Assembly (NCBI RefSeq): GCF_958298935.1
Contig: NC_084928.1
Coordinates: 19,871,501 to 19,935,500, forward strand
Length of the DNA: 64,000 nt
DNA from: Phragmites australis
Taxonomy: Eukaryota > Streptophyta > Magnoliopsida > Poales > Poaceae
Direction: 5' to 3'
The translations under genes were made by a program, and so were the position numbers. The notes below the pieces were generated by a model. That model worked only from the letters and a program-made list of their open reading frames with translations. It was not told the DNA's origin and ran no database searches. Shown here in pieces: positions 36,080-48,301 of this stretch (the stretch's first letter is position 1; each line of letters opens with the position of its first letter).

Positions 36080-39076
36080 TGTAACACCCAGTTTTAAAGG
36101 AACAAACCAGGCACAACACATGTATGCCAGGATCAAGTTTCATACATGCGCTTACATAATTAGTGTATCATTACAGTGTCATTATTACAGTAACGTTACT
36201 AAGCTTATTACAAAAGGACCCGAGGGTCTAAAAGGAAACACGACTGACGGGGCTTCCATTCTTCCACAGGCGTCGACGAGGGGCACCCAGCCTAGAACAG
36301 CAACTCTTGATCGAAGTCGTCCTCATCGAAGTTTGCAGCTTAATAGACGGCTTCTGAACAATGGTAGAATGCAAGAAGAGGAACAACGGGAGTGAGTACA
36401 AAATGTACTCCGCAAGTGTGGGGAAAACATGCTATGGGGCTCAAGTCAAGGAAAGGATAGATACAAGTTAACTGCACTAAGCAACTATGGCCTATGACCA
36501 ACATCAGGCATTCTATTTACTATGTGAAGACACAACTATGACAAAAGGATTGACTCATTAGATTCCATCCTACTACCAAGACTCACCAGGTAATTCCATC
36601 ACCTGGCTACCTGACCAACCATACCAACCCTGATCCCAACTAATCCTGAAGAAGTCCAAGTTCGCTCTTGTCTGTGAGCACAGCTGATCGACCAGTTTGA
36701 TACTCTGCAGAGTTTGCAGAACTTTCCCCACGAGTCATGATTCTCGTGTTGCTCAACACTTTCGGATTGTGGAGTCGAGGTCCCACTACAAGGCTTTTAC
36801 AGAGCTCCCACTAACCTGCAGGCACCCATTGAGGTTTCATCGCTAACAGATGATTCCATCGCTACAAAAGCCCCCTCTTGTGCCACTTAACTGTCCAACG
36901 GTACCCACAAAATCAGAGAGGTGGCTAGTTAGTTGGCCAGGCCGTACCCATATTGGCCTCGTGGTTGTGCAAAAATAACTTGGTTACATGCTCAACAACC
37001 GGTCCTTAGGACCCTACACCGGAACAACCACAACCGACTGTGCACTACCACCACACGTGCATTTCCGCACCATCGTCATAACCATTCTATGGGAATCCCT
37101 ATACCATGTTGCTACAAAATTACCCTTCCTGATTCTAGTTGCATAATCATTAGTCAATATTATCATTTTTTCCAACCAGACTGCACTAGCATATTCTACC
37201 CATTTTATATCATGACTTAACAACGGTGACAAGGAATAGTCATTCAAACACTAGTAAACCCTAATATAGGATTTCAATTTAGACAAGAATGCATTTGAAG
37301 AATAAACATCTATGCATGAATCCTAAAATAGGGGCGAAATGCTCAAGGACACTTGCCTTCCATGAAGGGTTGCTCAAAATCCTCGAAAGCTTGATCTTGG
37401 AGATTACCGAAATGCTATCCTCATAAGCGAAATAATGGAAAAAGCACAAGGAAGAACTCTAAGAATAGTATACCAAACAGTGCTAAAACTAGGTAAACCC
37501 TATAAAAAGATTCTGCACATTGCTACGAACATTTGGGCACAAAAATCACCCAAATCGGAGCTACGAGCAAAAAGTATTGAGCTTTTGAAGTTCCAGGGGC
37601 TTATCAGCAAATTTAGTTGATTTCTGAGAATAAAATGAATTGTTTTTATACTAGAAAAGTTATTTATGATGTCATAAATCAAAATGGGTTATTTTTATAT
37701 TGACAAACTGGTGGAAATGGTTTATGGGCCCATGGACCATGGCCTGGAGGCCGGTCCATGGGTCCATAGTGGACCGGTTATGCAAGATGAATGGGTGTGC
37801 GATCTCGGCCGTAGGATCGAGATCGGACGGCTGGACTTCATGCGGCTTGGTTGTGCGGCGCCGAACAAGAGGGGTGGCCGACCAACAGTGGCGAACAGCC
37901 GTACTTTCACCAGAATGGCGCAAATGGGCTCGGATCACAACGAGGAATGGCACAAAAGAGATAGGGGAGCACAGAGGTTCTCACAGTGGGCTTCACACTG
38001 GCAGAGGAGGTCGGAGGGCGGCCGACAATGGAGAATGGTGGGCAGTGGTGCTCGGTCACGGTGGGGACAGCGTTCCGGCGGATCAACGACGACGATGAGC
38101 TCCGGGATTGACTCCTGAATGACCTGCCGAGGCGGAGAGCTGGTTAGCTTGGCCAGAGATGGTGTGGAGGCACGAAAACGGCGACGGCGGTGGCACTCAC
38201 CGGAGATGAAGAAGGAGCAGATGGCGACGGTGCTACGGGCAAAGAGAGGTGGCGAATGAGGGTGGAAAACATGCGAAACAATGTCGTGAACATGGGCGGC
38301 GGCTTAAATAGATGGAAGGGTGAGCGGAACGGCCAAGGCGCGTGCGAGGGAGGAACAGCCGGCGGCAGTCATAATGGCCGGTGATTTTTCTCATTGATTC
38401 GAGCAATGAAGCAGGGGATTGATGAGAGGGGTTAGCGGGGAGGGTTAAAGGGTGAATAATGCCTTGAATCCGGCCGTTTCCAAGAGGAGAAAATGCGCAG
38501 GAAGGCGCTGGATCGGTGACGGAAGGTGGAGGGGAACGGGCGGTTGGAGGTAGGAGAAGGGGAGCCAGCGGCTCTGCTTCGGCAATAGCTCGGCTTGTGA
38601 TGGGTCCGCATGTCAGAGAGAGGCACCGGCTCGCGCACGAAAGAGGCTAGCTCGGACAGGCGGCTCTGGCCGAGAGAGTGAGGAGGGGGAGGGAAATAGG
38701 GCCGTGGCCCAGGCGGGAAGGAGGGGAGGGAAACCGGCCCAAGAGAGAAAAGAAGGGAAGGGGAGAGAGGGGTTTGGGCCGGGTCTGAAAGAGGTTTCGG
38801 CCCATGAGCTTTTACAAATTTTGAAATCCCTTTTCTTTTAGATTATGAACTATTTCCAAAAAAGGATTTAAACTAGCGCCTTCTAGTGAATTTTTGCAAA
38901 CTTTTTCCACGAATAAAAACCTATTGCAACTAAGATGGCATGAATGCAACAACCTTATATAACCTATGTCAATTTAATTTAGAAATTAATTTCTTCTAAA
39001 GAACAAAATTTCAACACCTATTAAATTTCTAACAAAATTTTAAATTATTGCAAAAATTGAATTTTAGGGTGTCACA
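36080..39076 (-). repeat. 5' LTR of the minus-strand chromovirus (2997 bp)
   Basis: On the minus strand it starts TGTGACACCCTAAAATTC and ends AAACTGGGTGTTACA, next to the PBS. Same family as 19784-22901 and 32865-35784. A TATTTAAG near 38310 is a candidate TATA box. Overlapping GC-rich frames at 37.7-38.6 kb are compositional. Confidence 0.9.
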
Positions 39077-39738
39077 CCCACATGGCTGCCTTCCATCCCG
39101 CTCTTCATTGCTCCCCCTAATTCCACTCCATCCCCATGATCGTCCTCCCATCCGCCAACCACCCCTCCACCCTCTTCCACTCTTCATCGATTAAGCGCGT
39201 CAACGTCCAGCCATAGCGATATGCGCATTGCTGCGTTCCTTCTCTGCCTCACTGTCTAGGCACGGTCTCTGCGCTCATGAAGACAATCTCCTCTCTCCTA
39301 CCCAATGATGACATCAGTGAGGTACTGCCGCGTGAGGCCCTCCTTTGACCTGAATCGAGCGAATCAAAGCAGACGATCTGAATAAGTGTCCATGTACTCG
39401 TGCCTCTCATCATCTCTCCAGCAATCAGTGCACCCATAGGTGCTTCTACCATTCCCCTACGGCTAGATCTCTATGCCGTCGAGCCACAACGGTGGGGGCC
39501 ACCATACTATCGATGTCCCAGCTCCTCTTCTTCTCGCTCAACTTGCTCCCACCGCCATTGTACGCTGATCAATCTATGACACCCGCTATACTGCCTTCCT
39601 CGCTACAGTCGAGCTCCAACCTGCCACCGTTTGGACTGCCGCTGAGGTGAGCGGGGCACCGACGGTGGTAGAGCGACATCCCCTTCGGTTTCACGCAGCT
39701 CAGTCCACCTCTGCTGCCACTGGCACCGATGAAGCGTG
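39077..39738. other. Pyrimidine-rich flank upstream of the bZIP fragment
   Basis: Ser/Pro/Thr-rich when translated, but stops lie in every frame. It could be the decayed N-terminal exon of the bZIP gene. Group I bZIPs have proline-rich N termini, but I cannot show it here. Confidence 0.35.
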
Positions 39739-39741
39739 AGG

Positions 39742-40356
39742 TAGACAGGCGGTAGAGGGCTACAGATCGGACAGTGATGACACAGCCATGTACGACCTCG
39801 TCAACGCCTACATGGACCTAGATGGACTGGACCTGCTCAACTCCTCCAAGAAGCTCCATGACGACTGTGACAACTGCGTGAGTGACACACGCACTAGGAG
39901 CATGGCGGAGAGCAGTGAGAATGAGGTGGATAGCCAGTCCACATCGGTAGAGAGGAAGGATGGGTGCAAGTTCCAGCATTATTGCATCATGTCGATGGAT
40001 AGGGGAAAGTCCCTGGAAGGAGGTGTTGTGGCACTGTTTGATACAGAGTTTGCAAATGGAGAGTTCACTGAGGCCAAGAAGAAGAAGATCATGGCAAACA
40101 AGCAGCTTGAGGAGATAGCTTTGACATACCCCAAGAGAGTCAAGAGGTGTGCATTTCTTCGTATGTTTGGGACATTCATCCCTTTTCTGGAAATTGAGCA
40201 TTGTATCTTGTACAATTTTTCAGGATTCTGACAAATCGACAATCTACAGTGCGTTCAAAGGAGCGCAAGATAAGGTACATTCAAGAGCTTGACCATAAGG
40301 TATAGGTATTGCAAACAGAGGCTACTACGCTCTCAGCAAAATTGATAATGTTGCAG
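39742..40356 (+). pseudogene. bZIP transcription factor (group I, VIP1/RF2a-like) pseudogene, two exons
   Basis: The frame from 39742 (ATG 39788) gives an acidic region, then FANGEFTEAKKKKIMANKQL and EIALTYPKRVK. A GT-AG intron at 40147-40223 joins it to exon 2, ILTNRQSTVRSKERKIRYI, the bZIP basic region, and the start of the leucine zipper. The N-x7-K spacing, with Lys where most bZIPs have Arg, is the known group I signature. These proteins bind DNA as dimers in the nucleus. A TAG at 40303-40305 cuts the zipper. Further zipper sense codons continue to a donor-like GT at 40357, and no later exon is seen. The retained intron means a genomic copy or TE-captured piece, not a retrocopy. Confidence 0.85.
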
Positions 40357-41720
40357 GTTTGTTCTGTGGAGCTAATGGAGATTTTATGGCATAATAATAT
40401 ATTGATTTTGTGCCAATATTTTTCATGATCATTTGAACCTGAATGGGTTGTAGCACAGGATACATTCTCCGACCAAGGCAAGCTAAGTAATTTTGGATGA
40501 TGTGGGTGTTGGCGGAAGAGAATGTCTTCCATGAACAAGTACGACGAGAAGAAGTGGATAGGAAGGAACACGAAATGTATTGATCATCAAAAAATTCCTC
40601 CCCGAGCCTGGTGGCCAAGGGTCTGTATTTATAATTTCATTCAGGGTATAAACATACAAACTTACACAGCTTGAGCCCTGGTAAAAATACTTTTACCCCT
40701 ACCTATAAGATATTATCTATTATGAAAAATACAGTGGTGCAAGCAACAGTAAGGGTGCGATGCTGAGCCAGTCGTCAATTGTGACACAGCGCCGCACTAT
40801 TCTGAGTGTCAGAATAGCCTCCACTTGCACTATCATTAACTGCCGGTCACTTCATATCAGATGAACATAGGGGCATCCTTTCTTTGCTGATATTTCCTCC
40901 AAAGTCTAGCTGCCTCCCCTGCCTAGAGAAGGAGCAGCCTGTAAGCCCTTATGGCATTCAGAGGTTGTAATCTTGGGGGGAGCCTAGAGCCTTAGGGCTC
41001 CAAAGTGGCCCCAGCCGGTGACTTCCTGGTAATGCTTGTGGGCTGGGGCATTTCCCCCAACAATACCCCCTCATCTGTTGACCCTGAGGTTTGAAGGGGT
41101 GAGTAGATGTTTAGAATAAATTAGCTCCAGCCCAGCTTCATAGTCAAGATCTCCTGAACAACCCCTCACCATCGGGGAGTCTCTCCGTAGTGACTGCAAG
41201 TGATGATGGCGTGGCTCCGACGGAGACGATGTTGTCCGGAGGGAATTATTTGGTTTCCCCTAGGCTCTGGAGCCTATGTGGAGGCCGGAGGCATGGCCGT
41301 TGAGGTTGTGACGGAGGCACACGCTCCAGAGCCCATATGAGGGCCGGAGTAAGCCCTTCAGCCCCCCTGATGGTGAGTCCTTTTGCCACCTGAATCACCA
41401 CAGTGAAGATTGCATATGGAAACAAGGTATTCTCCTTGTTTTCTTGGCCCAAGTATTTAAGGACATGAAGTGACAGTGGTGCAGCTAACTGAGTGACGTG
41501 TAGATTCACCGGGGGTTTCGTGCCCATGGTCCTCGCATGCACCAAAAGGAGTCCTGAGCCATAAATGCGATGAGATATGTGTGCAAAAAACTAGGATGTT
41601 GTCGTAGGATGTTGCCACATGTACGGGGATTGACCTGGATGTAGCCATGGACCCCTAGGGGAGTAATGGGAAGTGCCGTGAAGCGATGCCCGTGGCTGTT
41701 CCATTTTCTTCCCCGGTCAT
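40357..41720. other. Unclassified repeat-like DNA downstream of the bZIP fragment
   Basis: The first 60-100 bases may be bZIP intron. The rest has no coding frame that I trust. A phrase ending GGGGCATTTCCCCCAACA at about 41070 looks like an LTR edge (TGTTGGGGGAAATGCCCC reversed), with a TATA-like TATTTATAA near 40625, but no partner edge was found. Confidence 0.3.
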
Positions 41721-41741
41721 GTGTGACTGATCAATTCGGCT

Positions 41742-42470
41742 ATAAAAGCTAGGGTTCACCCAGTTGATCCCTAACTGCTGCGTGAGGGAGCACTTCTCTT
41801 TGGCTTGAGCATGGCGCCTTCTTCCTCCTCATCATCGAAAATGACGATGGCCTTGACTGGTTCGTCACCTCTGACACCTGCCCTGGATCTGCCTACGCGA
41901 TGCCTCCAGAGGGGAGCGATTTCGTGGGCATGCTTGCAAGGCTAGAGTCAGTGCTTGCAAGGTTGGAACCGATGACAATCGTGCTTCCATCCTTGTAGAG
42001 GGCCCTCCTCCTCCTGCTCCAGCTCAACCTCCAATCCGAGCTATCACTCCCATCGAGATCATTGGTATCTATGGAAATGAAGGGGAGGTCGACTAGGATC
42101 TCCTGATGAATGAGATGATGAGGAGGAGAAGACGAAAGCGGGTTGTGGCCTAGACGGAAAAAGAGGCCAAGGAGGAGGGAAAGAGGGATGTGGAGGAGGT
42201 CTCATTGTCCTCATCGTCATCTTCCAGTAGCTTGGGGGCTGGCTACTGCATCAGCCTCCGTAGCGGTAGGCCTCAAATGAAGCGCATAAGCTGCTTCATG
42301 CACAACCGCTATTAGGGCTCTGGAGTTTTCTTTTTTCACCTTGTACTCTTTCTCCCTCTGGTTTGCTCCCTTAGGATTTGTTTCCTATATGTCAGTGCTC
42401 CTCTTTGTAAGTGTTCTTTGGATGTGCAAGTTTTTGTTAATACAATTTATCCTTGGAACCGTTTATTGTT
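41742..42470 (+). pseudogene. Broken transcription-unit-like stretch, product unknown
   Basis: A TATAAAAG at 41742-41749 is followed about 60 bases later by an ATG at 41811 (MAPSSSSSSKM). That frame stops after 44 codons. Reading across frames gives coherent low-complexity protein: AMPPEGSDFVGMLARLESVL, then APAQPPIRAITPIEIIGIYG, then Arg/Lys-rich and Ser-rich runs, with stops between. An AT-rich tail with AATACAATTTATCC near 42440 may be a 3' end. It sits just before the 110-bp array. I do not recognise a family. It may be an internal gene of a non-autonomous element. Confidence 0.35.
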
Positions 42471-42649
42471 TTTTCTCTGATCAAAATGTACAGTGATTCT
42501 CCAAATATGTGGCCAGACATGTCTTTGTGCGCTTTTAGCATGATATACCATTTGTTTTTTCCGATGTTGGTTCAGACTCCTCTCCACATTTGTTCTAGTT
42601 TTTTGACTCAAAGCAATCCACCCGGAGCTCAGCAGACGGGCTCCAGAGG

Positions 42650-44510
42650 CGGTGTCACCTAGAGCCTCACGACAGTGCATCAAAGGAGTTAAGGTAGGTG
42701 AAGCCGATGGCTAGGCTAGGGGAGGCGATCTGTGACCCTCTTGGCCCTTAGCCACGGTCAAGCTCCAGGGGCAAGCCCCTTTAGAGCCTCACGGTGGTTG
42801 CCAAAGGTGAAGCTGATAGTTGGGCCCGGGGAGGTACTCCGCGACTCCCACGACCTTTAGCCGTGCTTAGGCTCCGAAAGTAGGGCCCTCCGGAGCCCCG
42901 CGGTGATTTACCGAAGGTGAAGCCGATGGCTGGGCCAAGGAAGGCGCTCCATGACCCCCTTGGCCCTTAAACATGGTCAAGCTTTGGAGGCAAGGCCATC
43001 TGGAGTCCCACGGCAGTTTTCCAGAGGTAAAGCTGATGGCTAGACCAGGGGAGGTGTTCCGCGACCCCCATAGCCCAAAGTCATGGCCAGGCTCCAAAAG
43101 TAGGGCTATCGAGAGCCCCGCACCGGTTTGCTGGAGGTGAAGCCAATGGCTGGGCCAGGGGAGGCGCTCCATAACTTCCTCAGCCCTTAGCCATAGCTAG
43201 GCTCCAGAGATAGGGTCATCCAAAGCCCCGTGGAGGTTTGCCAAAGCTGAAGCCACTAGCTAGGCTAAGGGAGGTTCTCTACGACCCCCATGGCCCTTAG
43301 CCTAGGTCAGGCTTCGGAGGCGATGCCCTCCGAAGCCCCGTGGTAGTTTGCCAGAGGTGAAGCCGATGGTTGGGCCAAGGGATGCGCTCTGTGACCCCCT
43401 CGGCTCTTAGCTGCCAGGATCCAGAGGCAAAGCAATTCAGAGTCCCACGACAGTTTGCCAGAGGTCAAAATGATGGCTAGGCTTGGGGAGGCACTCTGCG
43501 ATCCCGTCGGCCCTTAACCGTGGCCAGTTTCTGGAGGCAAGGCCATCCGGACCCCCGCGGTGGTTTGCCAGAGGTGAAGCCGATGGCTATGCCGGGAGAG
43601 GAGCTCCATGACCTCGGCCCTTAACCGTGGCCAGGCTCCAGAGGTAGGGCCCCCGTGGCGCTTGCCGGAGGTGAAGCCATTGGCTAGGCTAGGGGAGGTG
43701 CACCGCGACCCCCTTGGCCCTTAGCTGTGGTCAGGCTCTAGAGGCAGGGCCCTTTGGAGCCTCGCGGTGGTTTACTGGAGGTGAAGCCAATGGCTGGACC
43801 GAGGGAGGCAGTCTGCAACCACCTCGGCTCTTAACCATAGCCAAGCTCCCGAGGCAAAGCCCTTCGGAGCCCCACATTGGTTTGATAGAGGTGAAGCCGA
43901 TGGTTGGGCTGGGGGAGGTGATCTATGACCCCCTCGGCCCTTAGTCGCGGCCAGGCTCTAGAGGCAGGACCCTCCGGAGCCCCGCGGTGCTTGCCGAAGG
44001 TAAAGTCGATGGTTGGGCCAGGGGAGACGCTCCGTGACCCCCATGGTCCTTAGTCATGGTCAAGCTCCGGAAGCAGGGCCCTCCGGAGCCTCACGACAGT
44101 TTGCTGAAGTTGAAGCCGATGGCTGGACTGGGGCAGGCGGTCCACGACCCCCTCGACCCTTAGTCGCGACCAGGTTCTGGAGGCAGTGTCCTTCGAAGGC
44201 CCACAACGCTTACTGGAGTTGAAGCTGATGGCTGGACTGGGCGAGGCGGTCCACAACCCCGTCAGCCCTTAGCCGTAGCCAGGCTCCAAAGGCAAGGCCC
44301 TCTAGAGCCCCGTGGTGATTGCCAGAGGCGAAGCCAATTGCTGGGCTGGGGGAGGCAGTCCACGACCCCTTAGACCCTTGTCCACCGCTAGGCTCCGGAT
44401 GCAGAGCCCTCTGGAGCCCCGCAGCGCTTGCTGGAGGCAAAGCCGATGACTGGGCTGGGGGAGGTGGTCTGCGACCCCCTCGGCCTTTAGCCGTGGCGAG
44501 GGAGTGGGGA
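42650..44510. repeat. GC-rich tandem array, about 17 units of about 110 bp
   Basis: The landmark GGTGAAGCCGATGGCTGGGCC, in variants, recurs near 42697, 42806, 42917, 43026, 43137, 43247, 43357, 43463, 43573, 43670, 43780, 43890, 43999, 44108, 44218, 44327 and 44436. Each unit also has TTAGCCGTGGCCAGGCTCC and GGCCCTCCGGAGCCCC. Spacing is about 97-111 bp and not a multiple of three, so open frames across it are chance. Confidence 0.93.
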
Positions 44511-44789
44511 GTAGAGGAGTCTGTACCATCTTTCATGCCACGCAGAGTGAACTTTTACTTAATATTTCGTATGTTCTTTATGTATGATATATGAATATGT
44601 ATAGATGAAACTATACTATACCAACTTCACCTTTTGCCTTATATTTTTTGTCACACCATGCTTTGATTGTCTCCCTTTCATGGCCCCCTCGCATCCTGCG
44701 GCCACTAGTGGCCGGTGGGTGTGATTCTCTAGGGGTATGTTGTCAAGTTGGGTCTAAGCAAAGCTGAATTCTTGTTGCCTTCTAGGCGA

Positions 44790-45430
44790 CCCATGCTACC
44801 GAGGATGTCCCTCTGGTGCGTGGCATCCACACTAGCGAGGCTATGCAATGCCTTTCAGGTGACGTAGGCATAATATGTCTTCCATGTGATCTAGGCATAT
44901 TGCGCCTACATGTGTGTAGGCTCCACTGCCTACCAAGGCTATGCAATGTCTTCCAGGTGACCTAGGCATGCTATGCCTAAGGTGCGTGGGCGTGTCCGCC
45001 ATCGAGGATGTTCCTCTGGTGTGTCACATCTCCGCTACCAAGGATGTCCCTCTGGTGTGTGGCATCTACACTACCGAGACTATGCAATGTCTTCCAGGTG
45101 ACCTAAGCATAATATGCCTTCCAGGTGACCTAAGCATAATATGCCTACCAGTGATCTCAGCATGCTATGCCTGTAGGTGTGTATACTCCACTGCCTACCA
45201 AAGCTATGCAATGTCTTTCAGGTGACCTAGGCTTGATGCCTTCCAAGTGACCTAGGCATGCTATGCCTGTGGTGCATGGGCGTGTCCACCACCGAGGATG
45301 TTCCTCGGGTGCATCGCATCTCCACTACCGATGATGTCCCTCCGATGCATGGCATATACACTACTGAGGCTATACAATGCCTTCCATGTGACCTAGGCAT
45401 GCTGTGTTTGTATGTGTGTAGGCTTTCATT
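44790..45430. repeat. Second tandem/higher-order repeat tract
   Basis: Blocks around ACCGAGGATGTCCCTCTGGT, GGCTATGCAATGCCTTCC and AGGTGACCTAGGCATGCTAT recur in varying order. The longest repeated arrangement starts near 45003 and 45291, about 288 bp apart. Confidence 0.85.
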
Positions 45431-45479
45431 GTTGTTTACTATTTAAGCGAAGTCATAATTTAAACTAAGTCTTACTACC

Positions 45480-46120
45480 TATTCTTTGAACAAGGATATA
45501 ACTTAAGCTTTACTATCTATTGTGGAAACAGAGATATAGCTTGCGTGCTACTGTTTCTACCAAACTAAGATACAACTTAAGTTTCGTTGTCTATGAATAG
45601 GAATGTGACTCAAGCTTTACTATCTACTGTGGAGACAGATATATAACTTGAGCTCTACTGTTTCTACCAAACTAAGATATAACTTAAGTTTCGTTGTCTA
45701 TTGTGAATAGGCATATGACTTAAGTTTTACTATCTACTGTGGCGACAGAGATATAACTTGAGCTCTACTGTTTCTACTAAATAAAGATGTAACTTAAGTT
45801 TTGTTGTCTATTGTGAATCGGCATATGGCTTAAGCTTTACTATCTACTGTGCTAACAGAGATATAACTTGAGCTCTACTGTTTCTACCAAACTAGGATAT
45901 AACTTAAGTTTCATTGTCTATTGTGAACAGAAATATGACTTAAGCTTTACTATCTACTATGGAGATAGAGATATAACTTGAGCTCTACTGTTCCTACTAA
46001 ATTAAGATATAACTTAAGTTTCGCTGTCTATTATAAATAGAAATATGACTTAAGCTTTACTATCTACTGTGGAGACAAAGATATAACTTGAGCTCTACTG
46101 GTTCTACCTGGCAGCTATCT
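45480..46120. repeat. AT-rich tandem array, about 6 units of about 110 bp
   Basis: The phrase TTAAGCTTTACTATCTACTG recurs near 45505, 45612, 45723, 45832, 45942 and 46052, spaced 107-111 bp. Each unit also has ATATAACTTGAGCTCTACTG and AACTTAAGTTTCGTTGTC. Unrelated in sequence to the 42.65-44.5 kb array but of nearly the same period. Confidence 0.92.
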
Positions 46121-47796
46121 GTTGTAGAGACTTACAACAGCTAGACTACATACTAGCTAGGAAAACTATTGTTAGGTGATCATAGACGTACCTTTGCCAA
46201 AATAAGGTCTCTGCCATAAGGTCGGAGGCCTGAAAGCCCTCATAGCTCCGAGGCGGGGGAAGGATTGGCCCCTCCGGCCTAAGTCGTCTGCTAGAGGTTT
46301 TTGGTCTTGTGGACCTTCGGACCGTCGGAGGTTGTGAATCAGTTACCTCTATATTGTATCATCATATTTCACTATGTTTATACAAGGATCTAAATGGGTG
46401 GTGTTTTGTTAATCTGTGCTTTGCAGATGTCTAAAATTTTGAACTCACATTTTCATCTTATCCGTAAGAATTTAAAAGTTGTGTTCTACGTTTGAATCTG
46501 TTGCAGTGGCTGCCTAGTTGGCTGATCAAATGATACTAAGTTTGGAAAATGGCGGATTAGGACTTAGGAGGGAGTTGTGGAGATGGGTTCGATATTTTGT
46601 TGAAGAAATATTGTTTTCATCTAAAAAAGATAATGTATAATCATTCTCTACATTGTGGGTTGTGCAGTCACGGCGATAGGGAAGCTTGGGCGACAAGGAT
46701 GGGCCTGAGCAGTCAGGATTGCAATTTACGTATTTCAACTTTGCCGATGAGAATTATGTTGTTTATTTATGGTGCCACATCATACCAGGCGAGTTATTAC
46801 AGGAGTTAACAATGTTATCATGTGCAAATATTTAGTTTCCGTTGTAACGTACGGACATTCAACTCGTATATACCAAAGTATATATTTATTTGAGTTTTCC
46901 TACACTAATGTAAAAGTACCATTTCTATTCTTTGTTAGATCCATCTAGTTTGTGTACACCAATACTATATAAACCGCATGCTTTTCTGCCATCGTCTTTT
47001 TTTATTTTGGTGAGGATCCAACGTGCTTGTTGGGTTATAGCCTAGGATTCACTATGGTCTATGGCACCCAGTTAGAGGAAGGCTGGGGCGGCGGCAAGAT
47101 TAGTAGGGAGGCCGGCTCCACGCGTGCGAGTCAGCAGAGGCTAGTGTGTTGGTAGCACGGATGTCAAGAAAAACGAATTTCCCGTATTTAGTATATGAAA
47201 CAATGTGTTCTTATAGTTTTTTAGATAATGGAAAAACAAATTTTCAGCCTCTGCACTTTGAAGTGCACACATTTTGATTCATTATTACATTATTGTTGTA
47301 TTATGCAAGCATGTTAAAAGGCAAATAAATAATCAAACTACATGATAATTAAAATATTATCCTGTACTTTATTGCTCATGACTATTATACCGTTTATCTT
47401 CTTTACAAATTTTAAAATCATCTAAGTATATGTTAACTTACTAAAAAATGCATAATCATATTGGTTATTTGACTTAAATTATGTACAATTATAATAGATG
47501 ATCGTAAACTTCTACATTACATTTTGCTTAAATAATATAATAGGTTACCATAAACTTTATATCATAGTTTGCTTAAATAATATAATAGATGACCGTAAAC
47601 TTCTACACCATAGTTTGCTTAAAATTTTAACTCTCATTGCAATGTTACTAATTTAATATGCATGCTCTCTTTGCAATATTTTTAATTACACAAGTGTTCC
47701 ACGTGCACGCTTATTAGTGCTTGGCAAATAAACAGTGTGTTCATATATAGACCTGCCCTATAAATATGTGAACTGGTTCTGCCGGTGTCTATGAAA
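46121..47796. other. Non-coding DNA with short repeats
   Basis: No gene supported. Around 47490-47625 a 40-50-bp phrase (AATATAATAGATGACCGTAA ... TAGTTTGCTTA) occurs three times. Confidence 0.35.
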
Positions 47797-48051
47797 TATT
47801 GACCTATGTTCAAGAATATAAGACGTATTTTGTTTTGAAAAAGTCAAACTTTATATATTTTAACCAATAATTAGTTAAATTATATTTAGTGTATAAAAAT
47901 TATACAAATAGATTCATATTTCAAAACACTTTCATATTATATTAGTTTTTAGCTATTAACTATATAATTTATAAAAAAATAATATTCAAAGTCTAACTTT
48001 GAAGATCGAGCCAAAACAAAATACGCCTTGTATTGTTGAATGGAGGGAATA
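47797..48051. mobile_element. Stowaway-like MITE (Tc1/mariner type)
   Basis: The right end reversed reads TATTCCCTCCATTCAACAAT and continues AAGGCGTATTTTG. The left end reads TATTGACCTATGTTCAAGAA and continues AAGACGTATTTTG. These pair as a terminal inverted repeat, and CTCCCTCC with a TA target is the Stowaway signature; the left end has drifted. The interior is AT-rich and non-coding. It lies about 250 bp past the stop codon of the peroxidase gene, a common location for these elements. Confidence 0.75.
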
Positions 48052-48113
48052 AATACTGAGTGGCCTTGTTTACCATTAGTTTGTCGACAAACACCACTAA
48101 ATCTGTTTGTACG

Positions 48114-48236
48114 GAGAAGAATGAATTAAAAAAAAACAATACTAACCGCAAAACAATGATTAAAACAGATAGTGAGAAGAATGAATTTACAACAAAAAAC
48201 AATACTTAACGCAAAACAATGATTGAAACAGATAGT
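48114..48236. repeat. Direct duplication of about 60 bp in the peroxidase 3' flank
   Basis: GAGAAGAATGAATT ... CGCAAAACAATGATT ... AACAGATAGT occurs at 48114-48173 and again at 48174-48236. It lies 66-188 bases downstream of the peroxidase stop, so probably in or near its 3' UTR. Confidence 0.9.
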
Positions 48237-48301
48237 CATGCGCCCTAGCATTTCATGCAGTTACAATTTGGAATCAAGATAAGCTTTGGCTAGTAGCTAG
48301 T

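Noticed and set aside
37672..38640. Frames up to 144 codons
   Set aside because: Inside the 5' LTR of the minus-strand chromovirus, with no conserved motif and frames open in several phases.
43714..44594. Frames of 69-108 codons within the 110-bp array
   Set aside because: The period is not a multiple of three and the frames do not persist between units.
42650..46120. CRISPR-like array
   Set aside because: Units are long, contiguous and diverged with no unique spacers, and the DNA is eukaryotic.
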